Shown piece after piece: positions 38,313-47,303 of a DNA stretch of 64,000 nucleotides; the first letter of the stretch is position 1; each line of letters begins with the position of its first letter. Origin of the DNA: an uncultured Ignavibacteria bacterium. GTDB taxonomy: Bacteria; Bacteroidota; Ignavibacteria; Kapaibacteriales; UBA2268. The position numbers and the translations under genes were made by a program. The notes below the pieces were generated by a model. That model made no database searches. It was not told the origin of the DNA and worked only from the letters and a program-made list of their open reading frames with translations. Where the stretch lies: assembly GCA_903862655.1 (NCBI GenBank), contig CAIOZA010000019.1, positions 70,960-134,959 of the forward strand, written 5' to 3'.

Positions 38313-38401
38313 ACAGAAGACCTTTGAGAATAACTCAAACCTAATTCATCGAATTGAATTTGAAAATTCGATTAATATTAATAATGAATTTAAGGTCTGT
38401 G
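38313..38401 (+). other. Possible structured RNA in the 282-bp intergenic region
   Basis: Three nested or adjacent stems: an outer agacctt/aaggtct pair (38318-38324 with 38392-38398), an inner tttgag-aataa-ctcaaa hairpin (38323-38339) and an inner atcgaatt/aattcgat hairpin (38348-38355 with 38365-38372). There is no coding potential. No known family is recognised. It could be the 3' end structure of the preceding mRNA. Confidence 0.3.
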
Positions 38402-38575
38402 CCGATTATTTGTGTCGTAAAAAAGCTTCTGTATGCATTTCATTTTTTTTATAAGCTATAATTTTCCGAATATCATTGATTTTGATGTGAATTATCTTCA
38501 AATTATTCATATTTCCTGAAATCAATTAGATTTTTTTGTTTAATTTTGATGTTTTATAATTTATTAAGTTATTAA

Positions 38576-39520
38576 ATGAGAATTAGCGTTGTAATCGTAA
38601 CACGAAACCGGAAAGATGATGTAAGAACCTCAATCCAAGGTTATCTTAACCAGAAATATGAGAACAAAGAAATAATAGTAGTTGACAATGCCTCAACTGA
38701 TGGCACAAGAGAAATGATTCCTTTAGAATTTCCAACAGTTACTTATCTTTGGCTACCAGAGAATTTCGACATAAGAACAATTAATATTGGTGTTGAAATG
38801 TCAACCGGAGATGTAATCTGGAGAACAGACAGCGATTCTCACCCCGAGAGCGAGAATGCGTTCCAAATGGCAGTAGATATTTTCGAAAGTCATCCTGATA
38901 TAGACATTATTTCTACAGAAGATATAGAAGTTCGCAAAGGATTCGAACCATGGGATTGGTATCCTTTAGCCTGCGATAAACAAAATGTACCTCATGATGG
39001 ATATAAGGCAAACTTTTTCCCGGGAACAGGTGCAGCAATAAGAAGAAGAGTTTTCGATAAAATCGGTGGATTCTGGGAATTTGGGTTTGAGGAACTAGAT
39101 TTCTGTACCAGAGCAATAGTTGCCGGTTTTAATGTTCGATATTTTCCCAATATTCATACTTTGCATTATGCTTCGCTGTTCGACAGAGATGATCCGAATA
39201 GATGGATATGGACTTCAAGGCAGTTTATGCGTTATAATTGGCGGTATTTCCCGGCAAGAATAGCTATTCCTCGTACAATACAACAATTCTTTTATCAGTT
39301 ACTGATGGGAATAATTAAGAAATATCCAATTCTTTCAATAATTGAATGTTTCTTTTCTATGACTACAGTAATATTTTTTACCTTTAGAAATGAACGCAGA
39401 ATAGTTCCTGACGACAAACTATATGACATAACACTAGGTGTTTCTCTAGCAAATACTCAGTTTAGATATTTCAAGCAGGTGGTTACTTCAAAGATTAGAA
39501 GAATGTGGAAAAAACAATAA
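38576..39520 (+). CDS. Family 2 glycosyltransferase
   Basis: 314 residues, cytosolic with a hydrophobic C-terminal segment (SIIECFFSMTTVIFFTF). The GT-A start is ISVVIVTRNRKDDVRTSI, with EIIVVDNASTDGT, the DxD-type metal site WRTDSDSHP and a late GTGAAIRRRVFDKIGGFWE followed by EELDFCTRA, the usual order in GT2 enzymes such as rhamnosyltransferases. The sugar is unknown. The next glycosyltransferase gene begins inside its last codons (16-nt overlap), so the two act together, probably on a surface glycan. Confidence 0.88.
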   Translation: MRISVVIVTRNRKDDVRTSIQGYLNQKYENKEIIVVDNASTDGTREMIPLEFPTVTYLWLPENFDIRTINIGVEMSTGDVIWRTDSDSHPESENAFQMAVDIFESHPDIDIISTEDIEVRKGFEPWDWYPLACDKQNVPHDGYKANFFPGTGAAIRRRVFDKIGGFWEFGFEELDFCTRAIVAGFNVRYFPNIHTLHYASLFDRDDPNRWIWTSRQFMRYNWRYFPARIAIPRTIQQFFYQLLMGIIKKYPILSIIECFFSMTTVIFFTFRNERRIVPDDKLYDITLGVSLANTQFRYFKQVVTSKIRRMWKKQ

Positions 39521-40725
39521 AAATACTTCAGCTAGCTCCCAGATTTACATTTCCTCCTGATGACGGTGGAAAGATTGGAATAGCAAATATTACGAAACAA
39601 TTCAAACATTTGGGAGCAGAAGTTACATTCTTTTGTTTTAATGATTATTCTCAATTTGATCCTGACTTATACCTGATTGATGAATTTGCGGAACCACTAA
39701 TTTACGAACACTCAACAAAGAATACTGCTTACAGGATATTAAAGTCACTATTTAGAAAGCAATCGCTCTATTTTTCGAAACATTACGACAGAGATATATT
39801 AGCTTATCTTGAAGCTGTTGTCAAATCAAACGAATTCGACATAATACACGCTGACCATTCTTGTATGGCTCCAACAGCTCTACATCTGAAAAAGAAATTT
39901 AATATTCCAGCAGGACTACGATTACATAACATTGAACATCTCATTTGGCAAAGGTATGCAGATGTTCTACCGAGCCATTCTTTAAAAAGAAAATATATAC
40001 AATCTCAAGCAAATAAGATTAAACTCGATGAGCGATCCACATATCCTCAGTTTGATGTTTTGTTCTCAATCACTGAACCAGATAGAAATCGAGCATTGGA
40101 ACTAGCACCAAATTCACATATTATAACATCAACGGCGGGAGTTAATATTGAAGAATGGACTCCTGATGATTCTGTCCGCAAATCACCTAATCAATTAGTT
40201 TTAGCTACTACTTATCATTGGAGACATAACTTAGATGGAGTTGTTTGGTTTATAGAAAATGTTATGACTAAACTAAGATCAAACATTCCAGATATTTCCT
40301 TGAACCTGATTGGTAAAGATGCTCCTGCGAGCTTAGGCATTTACAGTGAATTAGGTGTAAATCTTGTTGGATATGTAGACAAGGTACAACCCTATTTAGA
40401 TCAGGCATCATTATACATTTCACCTCTATTTGTTGGAGGAGGAATAAGGATAAAAATACTGGAAGCCATGGCTATGAAACTACCGGTTATAGCTACATCA
40501 ATTGCGGCTGAGGGAATAGATGCCGGAGAAAATGAAGGACTATTCCGTTGTGACAATCCTGAAGATTATTCGAATATTATTACTATGCTACTCTGTGACA
40601 ATTATAAACGCCAAAGATTAGGAAAGAATGCCCGGAATAGTATTCAAATAAAATATTCTTGGGAGCAGAATGTCAAGACAATCTACGACTCATATCGTGA
40701 GATTATTAATAAAAAGTTTAAATAA
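39505..40725 (+). CDS. GT-B (family 4-like) glycosyltransferase
   Basis: 406 residues starting at a GTG (39505) inside the GT2 gene. The N-terminal Rossmann domain has LQLAPRFTFPPDDGGKIGIA, IIHADHSCMAPTAL and RLHNIEHLIW. The C-terminal domain has the E-x7-E-like block FVGGGIRIKILEAMAMKLPVI and TSIAAEGIDA. This resembles sugar transferases of surface-polysaccharide clusters. Nucleotide sugar and acceptor cannot be named. It ends 84 bp before the STAS gene. Confidence 0.85.
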   Translation: MEKTIKILQLAPRFTFPPDDGGKIGIANITKQFKHLGAEVTFFCFNDYSQFDPDLYLIDEFAEPLIYEHSTKNTAYRILKSLFRKQSLYFSKHYDRDILAYLEAVVKSNEFDIIHADHSCMAPTALHLKKKFNIPAGLRLHNIEHLIWQRYADVLPSHSLKRKYIQSQANKIKLDERSTYPQFDVLFSITEPDRNRALELAPNSHIITSTAGVNIEEWTPDDSVRKSPNQLVLATTYHWRHNLDGVVWFIENVMTKLRSNIPDISLNLIGKDAPASLGIYSELGVNLVGYVDKVQPYLDQASLYISPLFVGGGIRIKILEAMAMKLPVIATSIAAEGIDAGENEGLFRCDNPEDYSNIITMLLCDNYKRQRLGKNARNSIQIKYSWEQNVKTIYDSYREIINKKFK

Positions 40726-40809
40726 TCATATTGATATTAATTTAAAATTTCTTAATTTTAGTTACTAAATTAGATGATATACAGAAAATAATAAATTCAG
40801 GGGAGTCAT

Positions 40810-41148
40810 ATGACAAAAATTGAAGTGTATAATTACAACAGTTACAAGGTAATTGAACTAGCAGGAGATTTTGTTGGAGTAGAAGAAGTAGACGAACTAC
40901 GAGACAAATTTAAGGAAATTGGTGCTGAAGAAAATCTAAATCTAATTGTTGATCTAAAAGGTGTGAATTATTTGAATTCTACTTCTTTGGGTGCATTTTT
41001 ATCAGCAAATGCTCTTTTAGAAAAAGGAAATGGCAAAATGTTAATTTGTAACACAAGTGATTATATTGCAAATATTTTTTCAATAACAAAGCTGTCATTA
41101 ATATTCCCATTATATCAGAACCTCGAAGAAGCTATAGCTGCATTGTAA
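40810..41148 (+). CDS. STAS-domain protein (anti-sigma factor antagonist type)
   Basis: 112 residues forming one STAS domain: a YKVIELAGDF strand, a helix (VDELRDKFKEIG), LNLIVDLKGV and the phosphorylation loop YLNSTSLGAFLSAN. In SpoIIAA-type proteins the loop is DSSGLG, with the Ser after Asp phosphorylated; here it is N56-S57-T58-S59, so Ser57 is the likely phospho-site and Asp is replaced by Asn. Partners would be a switch kinase and a phosphatase, neither seen here. A ggggag ribosome site precedes the ATG and a strong terminator follows. Confidence 0.85.
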   Translation: MTKIEVYNYNSYKVIELAGDFVGVEEVDELRDKFKEIGAEENLNLIVDLKGVNYLNSTSLGAFLSANALLEKGNGKMLICNTSDYIANIFSITKLSLIFPLYQNLEEAIAAL

Positions 41149-41170
41149 TTTTTCTTTAATAGACTTTATT

Positions 41171-41209
41171 TTCAAGAGAGGCTTTATACTTAATGAAGCC
41201 TCTCTTGAA
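41171..41209. terminator. Hairpin terminator between the STAS and barrel genes
   Basis: Perfect 14-bp arms (41171-41184 ttcaagagaggctt; 41196-41209) with an 11-nt loop, between two convergent genes. The T-rich flank on the minus side is modest. Confidence 0.7.
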
Positions 41210-41213
41210 ATAA

Positions 41214-41945
41214 TTAAGCTCCAAAACCTAATAGAAGCCTTAGATAGAACTCCGGTTGTCCAGATTTGGCCTTACCTACACTGAATGTTGGACTTAGTGC
41301 TACCCATATATCTTTGCTTCCATGAGCTAGGGTTGGGCCCAAATAAACTCCATCTTCACTCGCTTTTGATTCAATCCCAAATTTCAATTTATCACTAATT
41401 GCATAACTAACTCCTAAAGCATATTGAGGTTTGAATTCCCATTTACCTGCTCCTTCTTTTTCAAATTCAATATATGGATTAAGAGCAACATTAAAGCTGC
41501 CTATGTCCTTGGTTAAAATTAATTTGAATTCGAAGGTATGGTTCTGAAAATCGGGTACCCCCTGATATTCAAAATAAATAAGTGGATTGAAAAAAAGTTT
41601 CCCGGTTGATGATAGTTTATATCTCCCCCGAAATTTAAAACCATCATAATGAATTCCACCTTCGCCAGTTTGAGAAAATATCTGATAGATACCAAAATCA
41701 AAAGTTTCACTCATTCCTACTTCAAGCTCGATTTGATGTTGAGTTGTGGTATTCCCTTTAAAATGATTTAATTCATTTGCTGATATAGTGTTATAATATT
41801 CCAGTTCCCATGAACCTTTTGATAAAGTTTGGTATTCATAAGTCCATACATAAGATCTTTGGTCGGCTAATGCATTTCCAAAGAATATAATCTCGGTTAA
41901 GAAGATCAATGATAGAATTTTGAAGAGATTCACAATATTTCCCAT
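41214..41945 (-). CDS. Predicted outer-membrane beta-barrel protein
   Basis: 243 residues with a signal peptide (about 1-27, ending NALAD). Strand-like stretches with aromatic girdles follow: SYVWTYEYQTLSKGSWELEY, HQIELEVGMSETFDFGIYQ, KLFFNPLIYFEYQG, QYALGVSYAIS and FYLRLLLGFGA. This resembles the transporter-like barrels of the phenol-degradation MetA (PF13557) type, but the similarity is weak. Function unknown. It is preceded by a 10-bp inverted repeat (41946-41989) and sits between two terminators, so it is transcribed alone. Confidence 0.6.
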   Translation of the reverse strand: MGNIVNLFKILSLIFLTEIIFFGNALADQRSYVWTYEYQTLSKGSWELEYYNTISANELNHFKGNTTTQHQIELEVGMSETFDFGIYQIFSQTGEGGIHYDGFKFRGRYKLSSTGKLFFNPLIYFEYQGVPDFQNHTFEFKLILTKDIGSFNVALNPYIEFEKEGAGKWEFKPQYALGVSYAISDKLKFGIESKASEDGVYLGPTLAHGSKDIWVALSPTFSVGKAKSGQPEFYLRLLLGFGA

Positions 41946-41989
41946 TTTAGTATTAACTAATATTTATTTTATACTAAACTAATACTAAA
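41946..41989 (-). promoter_or_regulatory. Inverted repeat immediately before the barrel gene
   Basis: Perfect 10-bp arms tttagtatta (41946-41955) and taatactaaa (41980-41989) with a 24-nt AT-rich spacer; the inner arm ends at the start codon (41945). May be an operator or a leader hairpin; AT-rich context makes chance occurrence possible. Confidence 0.35.
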
Positions 41990-42045
41990 TATTCAGGAAA
42001 CCAATTTTTTTACGTTTCTGGATTTGAAATGCTGTATAAAAAATA

Positions 42046-42074
42046 AAAAAAAGCGGGTTTTAACCGCTTTTTTT
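42046..42074. terminator. Bidirectional rho-independent terminator
   Basis: Arms aaaaaaagcgg (42046-42056) and ccgcttttttt (42064-42074) with a 7-nt loop; A and T runs on both sides serve either strand. It ends the Asp-box gene (stop at 42099, minus strand). Confidence 0.85.
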
Positions 42075-42098
42075 AAAAATAACAGATTCAATAAATAA

Positions 42099-45026
42099 TT
42101 ATTTATTTACTACAATAGGGAACGTCTTTGAAACTCCATTTAAAGTAACTCTAAACTGATATACACCGCTTACCAGACTTGAAAGATCAACGTCATAATT
42201 GAACTTTCCAGCATCCACTGAATTATTATAAATATTCTTAACATTGTTACCAAGAATATTAAATAAATCAATATTGAGAATGCCAGATTGTGTAATCATC
42301 AAATCAAGATTAGTGATATCATTTGAAGGATTTGGAGAAACCAACATGTTCATTCCATCGTAAATTCTTGATAATTCATCTACTGAATTAGGATCGCTAT
42401 CCAAAGTTAGATTATCAATATACCAGCCGTCATTTGCCTTTATAGGGCTTGCAGTCATAGTAAAACGTATGTAAAGAGTGTCATTAGCATACGAGGCTAA
42501 CGTTCTATGTTCACGAAACCAGGAGCTGGTTGCAACATCTGTTTTCCAGTCAGTTGTCCGATTTTTATCAAAAGCTATTATATCATTCCATTTCTTAAGG
42601 TCAGTGGAAACACTGACAATACCAAAATCGCCAACTTCGATTAGTGCAATATGGGAGAATGATAGAGTTGAGTTCGTACTCTTAATAACAACTGGTGCAA
42701 AAACAACAGAATTTGATTTTCCATTTGGATAGTTGCCAGATGGTGAATCAGTAAATGAATTGGGCATTGATTCAGCGGCTTTGTTTGTTATTCCCCAGCT
42801 AGTAGCTCCAGATTTATAGGTAGCTATCATTTTAGTAGTATCATCAAAAGTTTCATTTAAAGTTGTTAGCGGAGCTCCTGCATAACAATAAACTGTATCT
42901 GTCGATGTGCTGAAGACCGTTTTACTGTTTCTGTTAGTTACAGCTAATAAATGAATCTTATAAAACTTTTCTGTGGGTAGTGTAATTAACTGTGAAAATG
43001 ATTTTCCAGCATCGTCGATGGTCATTGCAATTTCTTTAGTAAGAATACCATCCATATAAATATTAATCTTGGAGAAATCATTGAGGATGGATCCATCATC
43101 ATGAGTCTCCGGATTCTTCCAGCTAACAGTAATACCAGTGGAAGCTAATTTAGCAGTAAGATCAGTTGGTGGTTTGGGAATAGTAGAGCCTCCTGCGATA
43201 CCAGATATTGCTACAAGTTCACTTTCCTGTCCATCAGATGTCTTTGTCGAGAGAGTGTAAGTGAATTGCTGACCTTCAATAGCTGAATTATCAGTATAGG
43301 CACGAACTCCTGGATCAACTTCAGCAACTTTATTTGTTCCCTTATAAATTATTATCTTAAAAGTACCTATTGCTCCTCCAAGCTTGTTAGTAGTTGGATC
43401 AATCCAATTTAATTCAACCTTTGTAGGCTGTAGATAATTATTCTTGTAAGTTACGTTCTGGGGAGGCATTGGTAGAGCGGAAATGTCAGCTGTATAAGCA
43501 GTGACAGTATTATATCCTGATGTAGGAGAGTTGGGCATCCAAAAACAAGGATAAATTTTTCCATTGTATGATGTTATTGAAGAATAGTCTCCCCAATAAT
43601 AATTACCCGTTCCTTGGTAGCTGACATCACCAGCACTTTTTATAAACCATGTAGTAGGTGTCAGTCTGAAAATTTTAAAAGAGAGTCCATCAAAAGAAAC
43701 TGCTAAATATGCATCGATTCCCTGATTTTTTGAGTCATTTTGTGATGAATAGTAAAAAATTGAAATCATACCTGTTACAGGGTCAACTGAAACTGACGGG
43801 AAAAACACATCAGTTCCAATAGTGTTATCATCAATCTGTACTTTAGGGCTCCAATTATCTCCCTTATTGGTTGATGTTGATAAATAAGTGTGTGAATTTC
43901 CATCAGCATCTTTACCAGCACAAACTGAATAGATAGTACCTCTTCTTGGTCCAGATGAATTGTCTACGATAATATAGGGACAAGAACTTACTCTGATGCT
44001 CTGCTTATCGGCTAAGACATTTCTGCCGCTTTGAGAGTTTATTGTTCCTAGATTTTTAACATTTGCTATAGTTCTGGCACTACTAAGCCAAGTTTTTCCG
44101 CCATCAGTTGATCTCTGGAACATCATATTAGTAGAATTTTCCATATCAGATTGTCTCCATGCAACGTAAACTTCACCATTAGGACCAACGGCAGGCATTG
44201 GTGCTTGGGTTCCGTTGCTACTGCCCGGAAGCGGTAAGGGTGATGTCCAGTTTTCGTTATAATCAGATGAGTATGCGAACATTACTCCAGGTGACTGAAC
44301 GAATCTCTGCCAAGTTATATATATTCTATCTTTGTATGGCGAAGAAGCATTCACATCGCTAGCTATTGAATATCTGTCATGAAAAGCCTGACCTTTTGTA
44401 CCTGCATTTTCGAGAGCAACAGGTACAGGCATGTCCCAATTTTTTCCGCCATCAGTTGATTTATTGACAAATACTCCATTATCTCCTTCATCATTATTGG
44501 AACCCACCTGAGCAAAACCATAACAATAATAGAGATTACCTTTGGTATCGAAAGCTAATCCAGGATCAAAATTAGTCATACTTCCTGATGCAGCTATATG
44601 CACATTTATGTTGGATGGAGTTGTTGAAATAGCCCAAGTTTTTCCACCATCGAGAGTATAGTAAGCAGCCATTTTGTAGCCAACTCCACTATGATTATAT
44701 CTGATGTTGTTAGATGAGCCAACAATATTAAGTGGGTTGTTCGGATTTAAAGTAATCCAAGTTTCATCCTGCGAACCTTGATTACCAGAGATATTGATAA
44801 GTTTAAATCCATTTTCGGATAACATATTATCCGGTAATGGATATTTTGTGTTATCAAGAGGAGCATCCCCTCTGATATAAGCATGATGCTTAGCAAATAC
44901 AATATCACTTTTATCTGCATCAAATTTCAGATAATATGGAAACTGCCGTGCATCATATTGCGAGAATGCAGTATTACAAGAAAACAATCCAATTAATAAT
45001 AAAATTGGTAAGCAACTATTCTTCAT
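42099..45026 (-). CDS. Type IX-secreted Asp-box (BNR) repeat protein
   Basis: 975 residues. Signal peptide about 1-22. Residues 90-500 form an Asp-box propeller: YTLDGGKTW (124), STDGGKNW, STDGGKTW and STNKGDNW, as in sialidase-like proteins. Two fibronectin type III-like units follow (about 520-720; QNVTYKNNYLQPTKVELNW and PPTDLTAKLASTGITVSW). A MAM/jelly-roll-like domain (740-890) includes WYIDNLTLDSD. The last 80 residues are a type IX sorting domain (VSPNPSNDITNLDLMI ... VSGVYQFRVTLNGVSKTF). The catalytic residues of sialidases are not identifiable, so a glycan-binding or structural role is as likely. Confidence 0.85.
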   Translation of the reverse strand: MKNSCLPILLLIGLFSCNTAFSQYDARQFPYYLKFDADKSDIVFAKHHAYIRGDAPLDNTKYPLPDNMLSENGFKLINISGNQGSQDETWITLNPNNPLNIVGSSNNIRYNHSGVGYKMAAYYTLDGGKTWAISTTPSNINVHIAASGSMTNFDPGLAFDTKGNLYYCYGFAQVGSNNDEGDNGVFVNKSTDGGKNWDMPVPVALENAGTKGQAFHDRYSIASDVNASSPYKDRIYITWQRFVQSPGVMFAYSSDYNENWTSPLPLPGSSNGTQAPMPAVGPNGEVYVAWRQSDMENSTNMMFQRSTDGGKTWLSSARTIANVKNLGTINSQSGRNVLADKQSIRVSSCPYIIVDNSSGPRRGTIYSVCAGKDADGNSHTYLSTSTNKGDNWSPKVQIDDNTIGTDVFFPSVSVDPVTGMISIFYYSSQNDSKNQGIDAYLAVSFDGLSFKIFRLTPTTWFIKSAGDVSYQGTGNYYWGDYSSITSYNGKIYPCFWMPNSPTSGYNTVTAYTADISALPMPPQNVTYKNNYLQPTKVELNWIDPTTNKLGGAIGTFKIIIYKGTNKVAEVDPGVRAYTDNSAIEGQQFTYTLSTKTSDGQESELVAISGIAGGSTIPKPPTDLTAKLASTGITVSWKNPETHDDGSILNDFSKINIYMDGILTKEIAMTIDDAGKSFSQLITLPTEKFYKIHLLAVTNRNSKTVFSTSTDTVYCYAGAPLTTLNETFDDTTKMIATYKSGATSWGITNKAAESMPNSFTDSPSGNYPNGKSNSVVFAPVVIKSTNSTLSFSHIALIEVGDFGIVSVSTDLKKWNDIIAFDKNRTTDWKTDVATSSWFREHRTLASYANDTLYIRFTMTASPIKANDGWYIDNLTLDSDPNSVDELSRIYDGMNMLVSPNPSNDITNLDLMITQSGILNIDLFNILGNNVKNIYNNSVDAGKFNYDVDLSSLVSGVYQFRVTLNGVSKTFPIVVNK

Positions 45027-45181
45027 TTTAAAACCTTTTAAAAATTTAAAATCTTTCTAAATACTAAGACACATCAAACATTCAAAAAATTACATGAAAA
45101 CTTAAAAAAGCTTATAAAAATAGCTAAAAGTATTCATTTTTAAAAATACAATTTGATGTAGAGTATTAGACGAATGATTTA

Positions 45182-45571
45182 CTAAATTAATAAATTTAAT
45201 ATTTTTCCAGTAAATTCATTTTTATAATCAGATTTTAATCTTCCGATACTATCGACTGCTGTACTTTTTACAACACAATTGATTTGCATCGGAATACCTA
45301 TTGCAGAATCAGAATAATGACTAGGCGTCTCTGTTAGAGTTTGTAGTTGGGAAAAAGCCAGAGTTTCATTCGTTAATAAAGACATTTCATTCTGAATAAT
45401 TCTATTAAAAGAGTTATCGACTTTGTCTTCTTGAAAAACAGGAGTAAACGAAAGAAAATCAGAAATCAGATGAGCTTTAAACTTCATGGCTTTATTTATG
45501 TCCAAAGCCTGTATCCTCAGTTTAATAGTTTCATTTTTTTTCGATTGTTCAGAATTTTCTGTATAATTCAT
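45182..45571 (-). CDS. Hypothetical protein
   Basis: 129 residues, no signal peptide or membrane segment and no recognised domain. The sequence is Ser/Thr/Asn-rich with a charged N-terminus (NSEQSKKNETIKLRIQ) and a predicted helix (DINKAMKFKAHLISDFLSF). It lies 83 bp after the rluA-like gene on the same strand, at the end of the dnaE-led run. No strong competing frame exists, but reality as a gene rests only on this. Confidence 0.45.
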   Translation of the reverse strand: MNYTENSEQSKKNETIKLRIQALDINKAMKFKAHLISDFLSFTPVFQEDKVDNSFNRIIQNEMSLLTNETLAFSQLQTLTETPSHYSDSAIGIPMQINCVVKSTAVDSIGRLKSDYKNEFTGKILNLLI

Positions 45572-45654
45572 TTTATTTCTCTGCTTATTTATGAACTGTT
45601 ACAAAAATATCACAGTTTATAGCATAAAGAAATAGAGAGAAATACTTAGAAAAA

Positions 45655-46392
45655 TTAAGAAATTGAAGAATATTTATCAAGAACCTGAATTGTAGCCTCA
45701 ATATCTTTTGGGTAATCACATGAGTATTCAACTTCCTCATTACTAGATGGATGCTTGAATCCTATATCTTTGGAGTGCATTGAAACTCTTGAGATTAAGG
45801 GGATTTCAGTTGTATTCTTCTGGAGATTATATTTCCTTTTAATCATAGACAGCTTGAAACAATCCGATTTACCATACATAGGGTCAACAAGCATCGGATG
45901 ACCAATTGCCGCCAGATGTGCCCTAATTTGATGATGTCTGCCAGTAATTAGCAAACATTTAACCAGTGAAGCCGATCGATATCTTTTAATTATTCTCATT
46001 ATTGTTAATGATGATTTTCCTCTGACACTAGGGATTGTTTTACCCCTGTCGTTCGGATCAGTCATTAGTGGAATATCGATTTCCATTTCATCATTTATTA
46101 CAGCACCCGAGACAATACAGTGATACACTTTTTTGACAGCAAGTGCTTCGAATTGCATACTAAGATTGCGATGAGAATCAGCATTTTTGGCAAATAACAT
46201 GATACCGCTAGTATCACGATCCAATCTATGAACAACGAAAATTTGCCCGTATTTTTCAGTTAGAATGTGTCTTAAATTTAATGCATTTTTATCATATCTA
46301 TCTGGAATAGTTAAAATTCCTGCAGGTTTTGATAAAACAATTATATCTTCATCTTCAAAAATATAGTCAATATTCTGTTTTTTGTATGGCAA
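45655..46392 (-). CDS. RluA-family 23S rRNA/tRNA pseudouridine synthase
   Basis: 245 residues; the start is a TTG at 46392, directly after the folD stop codon, since no ATG fits. The catalytic block VHRLDRDTSGIMLFAKN has the essential Asp58. Other blocks are IIVLSKPAG, the LITGRHHQIRAHLAAIGHP block with its conserved Arg, and VDPMYG, the standard RluA/RluD order. It isomerises uridine to pseudouridine in structured RNA; whether the target is 23S rRNA or tRNA is unclear. No S4 domain is present. It is translationally linked to folD. Confidence 0.88.
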   Translation of the reverse strand: MPYKKQNIDYIFEDEDIIVLSKPAGILTIPDRYDKNALNLRHILTEKYGQIFVVHRLDRDTSGIMLFAKNADSHRNLSMQFEALAVKKVYHCIVSGAVINDEMEIDIPLMTDPNDRGKTIPSVRGKSSLTIMRIIKRYRSASLVKCLLITGRHHQIRAHLAAIGHPMLVDPMYGKSDCFKLSMIKRKYNLQKNTTEIPLISRVSMHSKDIGFKHPSSNEEVEYSCDYPKDIEATIQVLDKYSSIS

Positions 46393-47271
46393 TTAAAATC
46401 CTCCTGAGGCAGATTTGAAAGTATTACTTAGTAACATTGCTATTGTCATTGGTCCAACACCACCAGGCACAGGAGTTATTGCAGAAGCCTTTGAAAACAC
46501 TCCTTCATAATCCACATCCCCGACAATTCTATAACCCTTTTCCTTTGTTGGGTCATCAACACGGTTAATTCCAACATCAATAATCACAACACCATCTTTA
46601 ACATCATCGGCCTTAATTATTTCCGGTACGCCAACTGCGGCAATTAGTACATCAGCCTGTTTTGTGTATTGCCTCAAATCGCTTGCTCCTGTATGACAGA
46701 TTGTAACTACTGCATTCGCATGTGGATTCTTTTGATATAATAGATTTGCAATGGGTTTGCCAACAATGTTACTTCTACCTACAACGACGACATGCTTACC
46801 TTTCAGATTTATTTCGGATCTAATTAATAATTCCATGATGCCGGCGGGAGTACAAGAAACAAATCCAGGCATACCAATCACTAATCTACCAAAACTCTCG
46901 GGATGGAATCCATCAACATCTTTTTTAGGAGAAATGGCTAGTATAATTTTTTGTTCATCGATGTGCTTGGGTACTGGTAATTGAACCAGAATGCCATGAA
47001 TTTTGTCATCCTTGTTCCACTGATCGATTATATTTAATGCTTCAAGTTCAGTTATTGTTGCTGGCTCTCTTCTTACAATCGAATTGTATCCAATTTCTTT
47101 GCATGATTTCTCTTTTGAAGAGACATAAATAGTAGATGCAGGATCTTCACCAATCAATAGCAGAGCTAATCCAGGAATTATTCCCTTCTCTTCAAGCAGC
47201 TTTGCCGTTTTTTCTTTGAGTTCAGCTTTGATTTGAGCTGAAATCAATTTACCATCAATGATCTTTGCCAT
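46393..47271 (-). CDS. folD: Bifunctional methylenetetrahydrofolate dehydrogenase/methenyltetrahydrofolate cyclohydrolase
   Basis: 292 residues, the family length. Signatures: ASTIYVSSKEKSC (with the catalytic Lys of the YxxxK motif), VQLPVPKHID, PKKDVDGFHP and VGRSNIVGKP for the dinucleotide fold, and TPVPGGVGPMTIAML near the C-terminus. It interconverts 5,10-methylene-, 5,10-methenyl- and 10-formyltetrahydrofolate for purine and methionine metabolism. It lies 32 nt after the DUF6588-like gene and abuts the pseudouridine synthase gene, as part of the dnaE-led minus-strand run. Confidence 0.95.
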   Translation of the reverse strand: MAKIIDGKLISAQIKAELKEKTAKLLEEKGIIPGLALLLIGEDPASTIYVSSKEKSCKEIGYNSIVRREPATITELEALNIIDQWNKDDKIHGILVQLPVPKHIDEQKIILAISPKKDVDGFHPESFGRLVIGMPGFVSCTPAGIMELLIRSEINLKGKHVVVVGRSNIVGKPIANLLYQKNPHANAVVTICHTGASDLRQYTKQADVLIAAVGVPEIIKADDVKDGVVIIDVGINRVDDPTKEKGYRIVGDVDYEGVFSKASAITPVPGGVGPMTIAMLLSNTFKSASGGF

Positions 47272-47303
47272 TTATTATTTCCTTCTATTTCGATGTATCT
47301 TTT

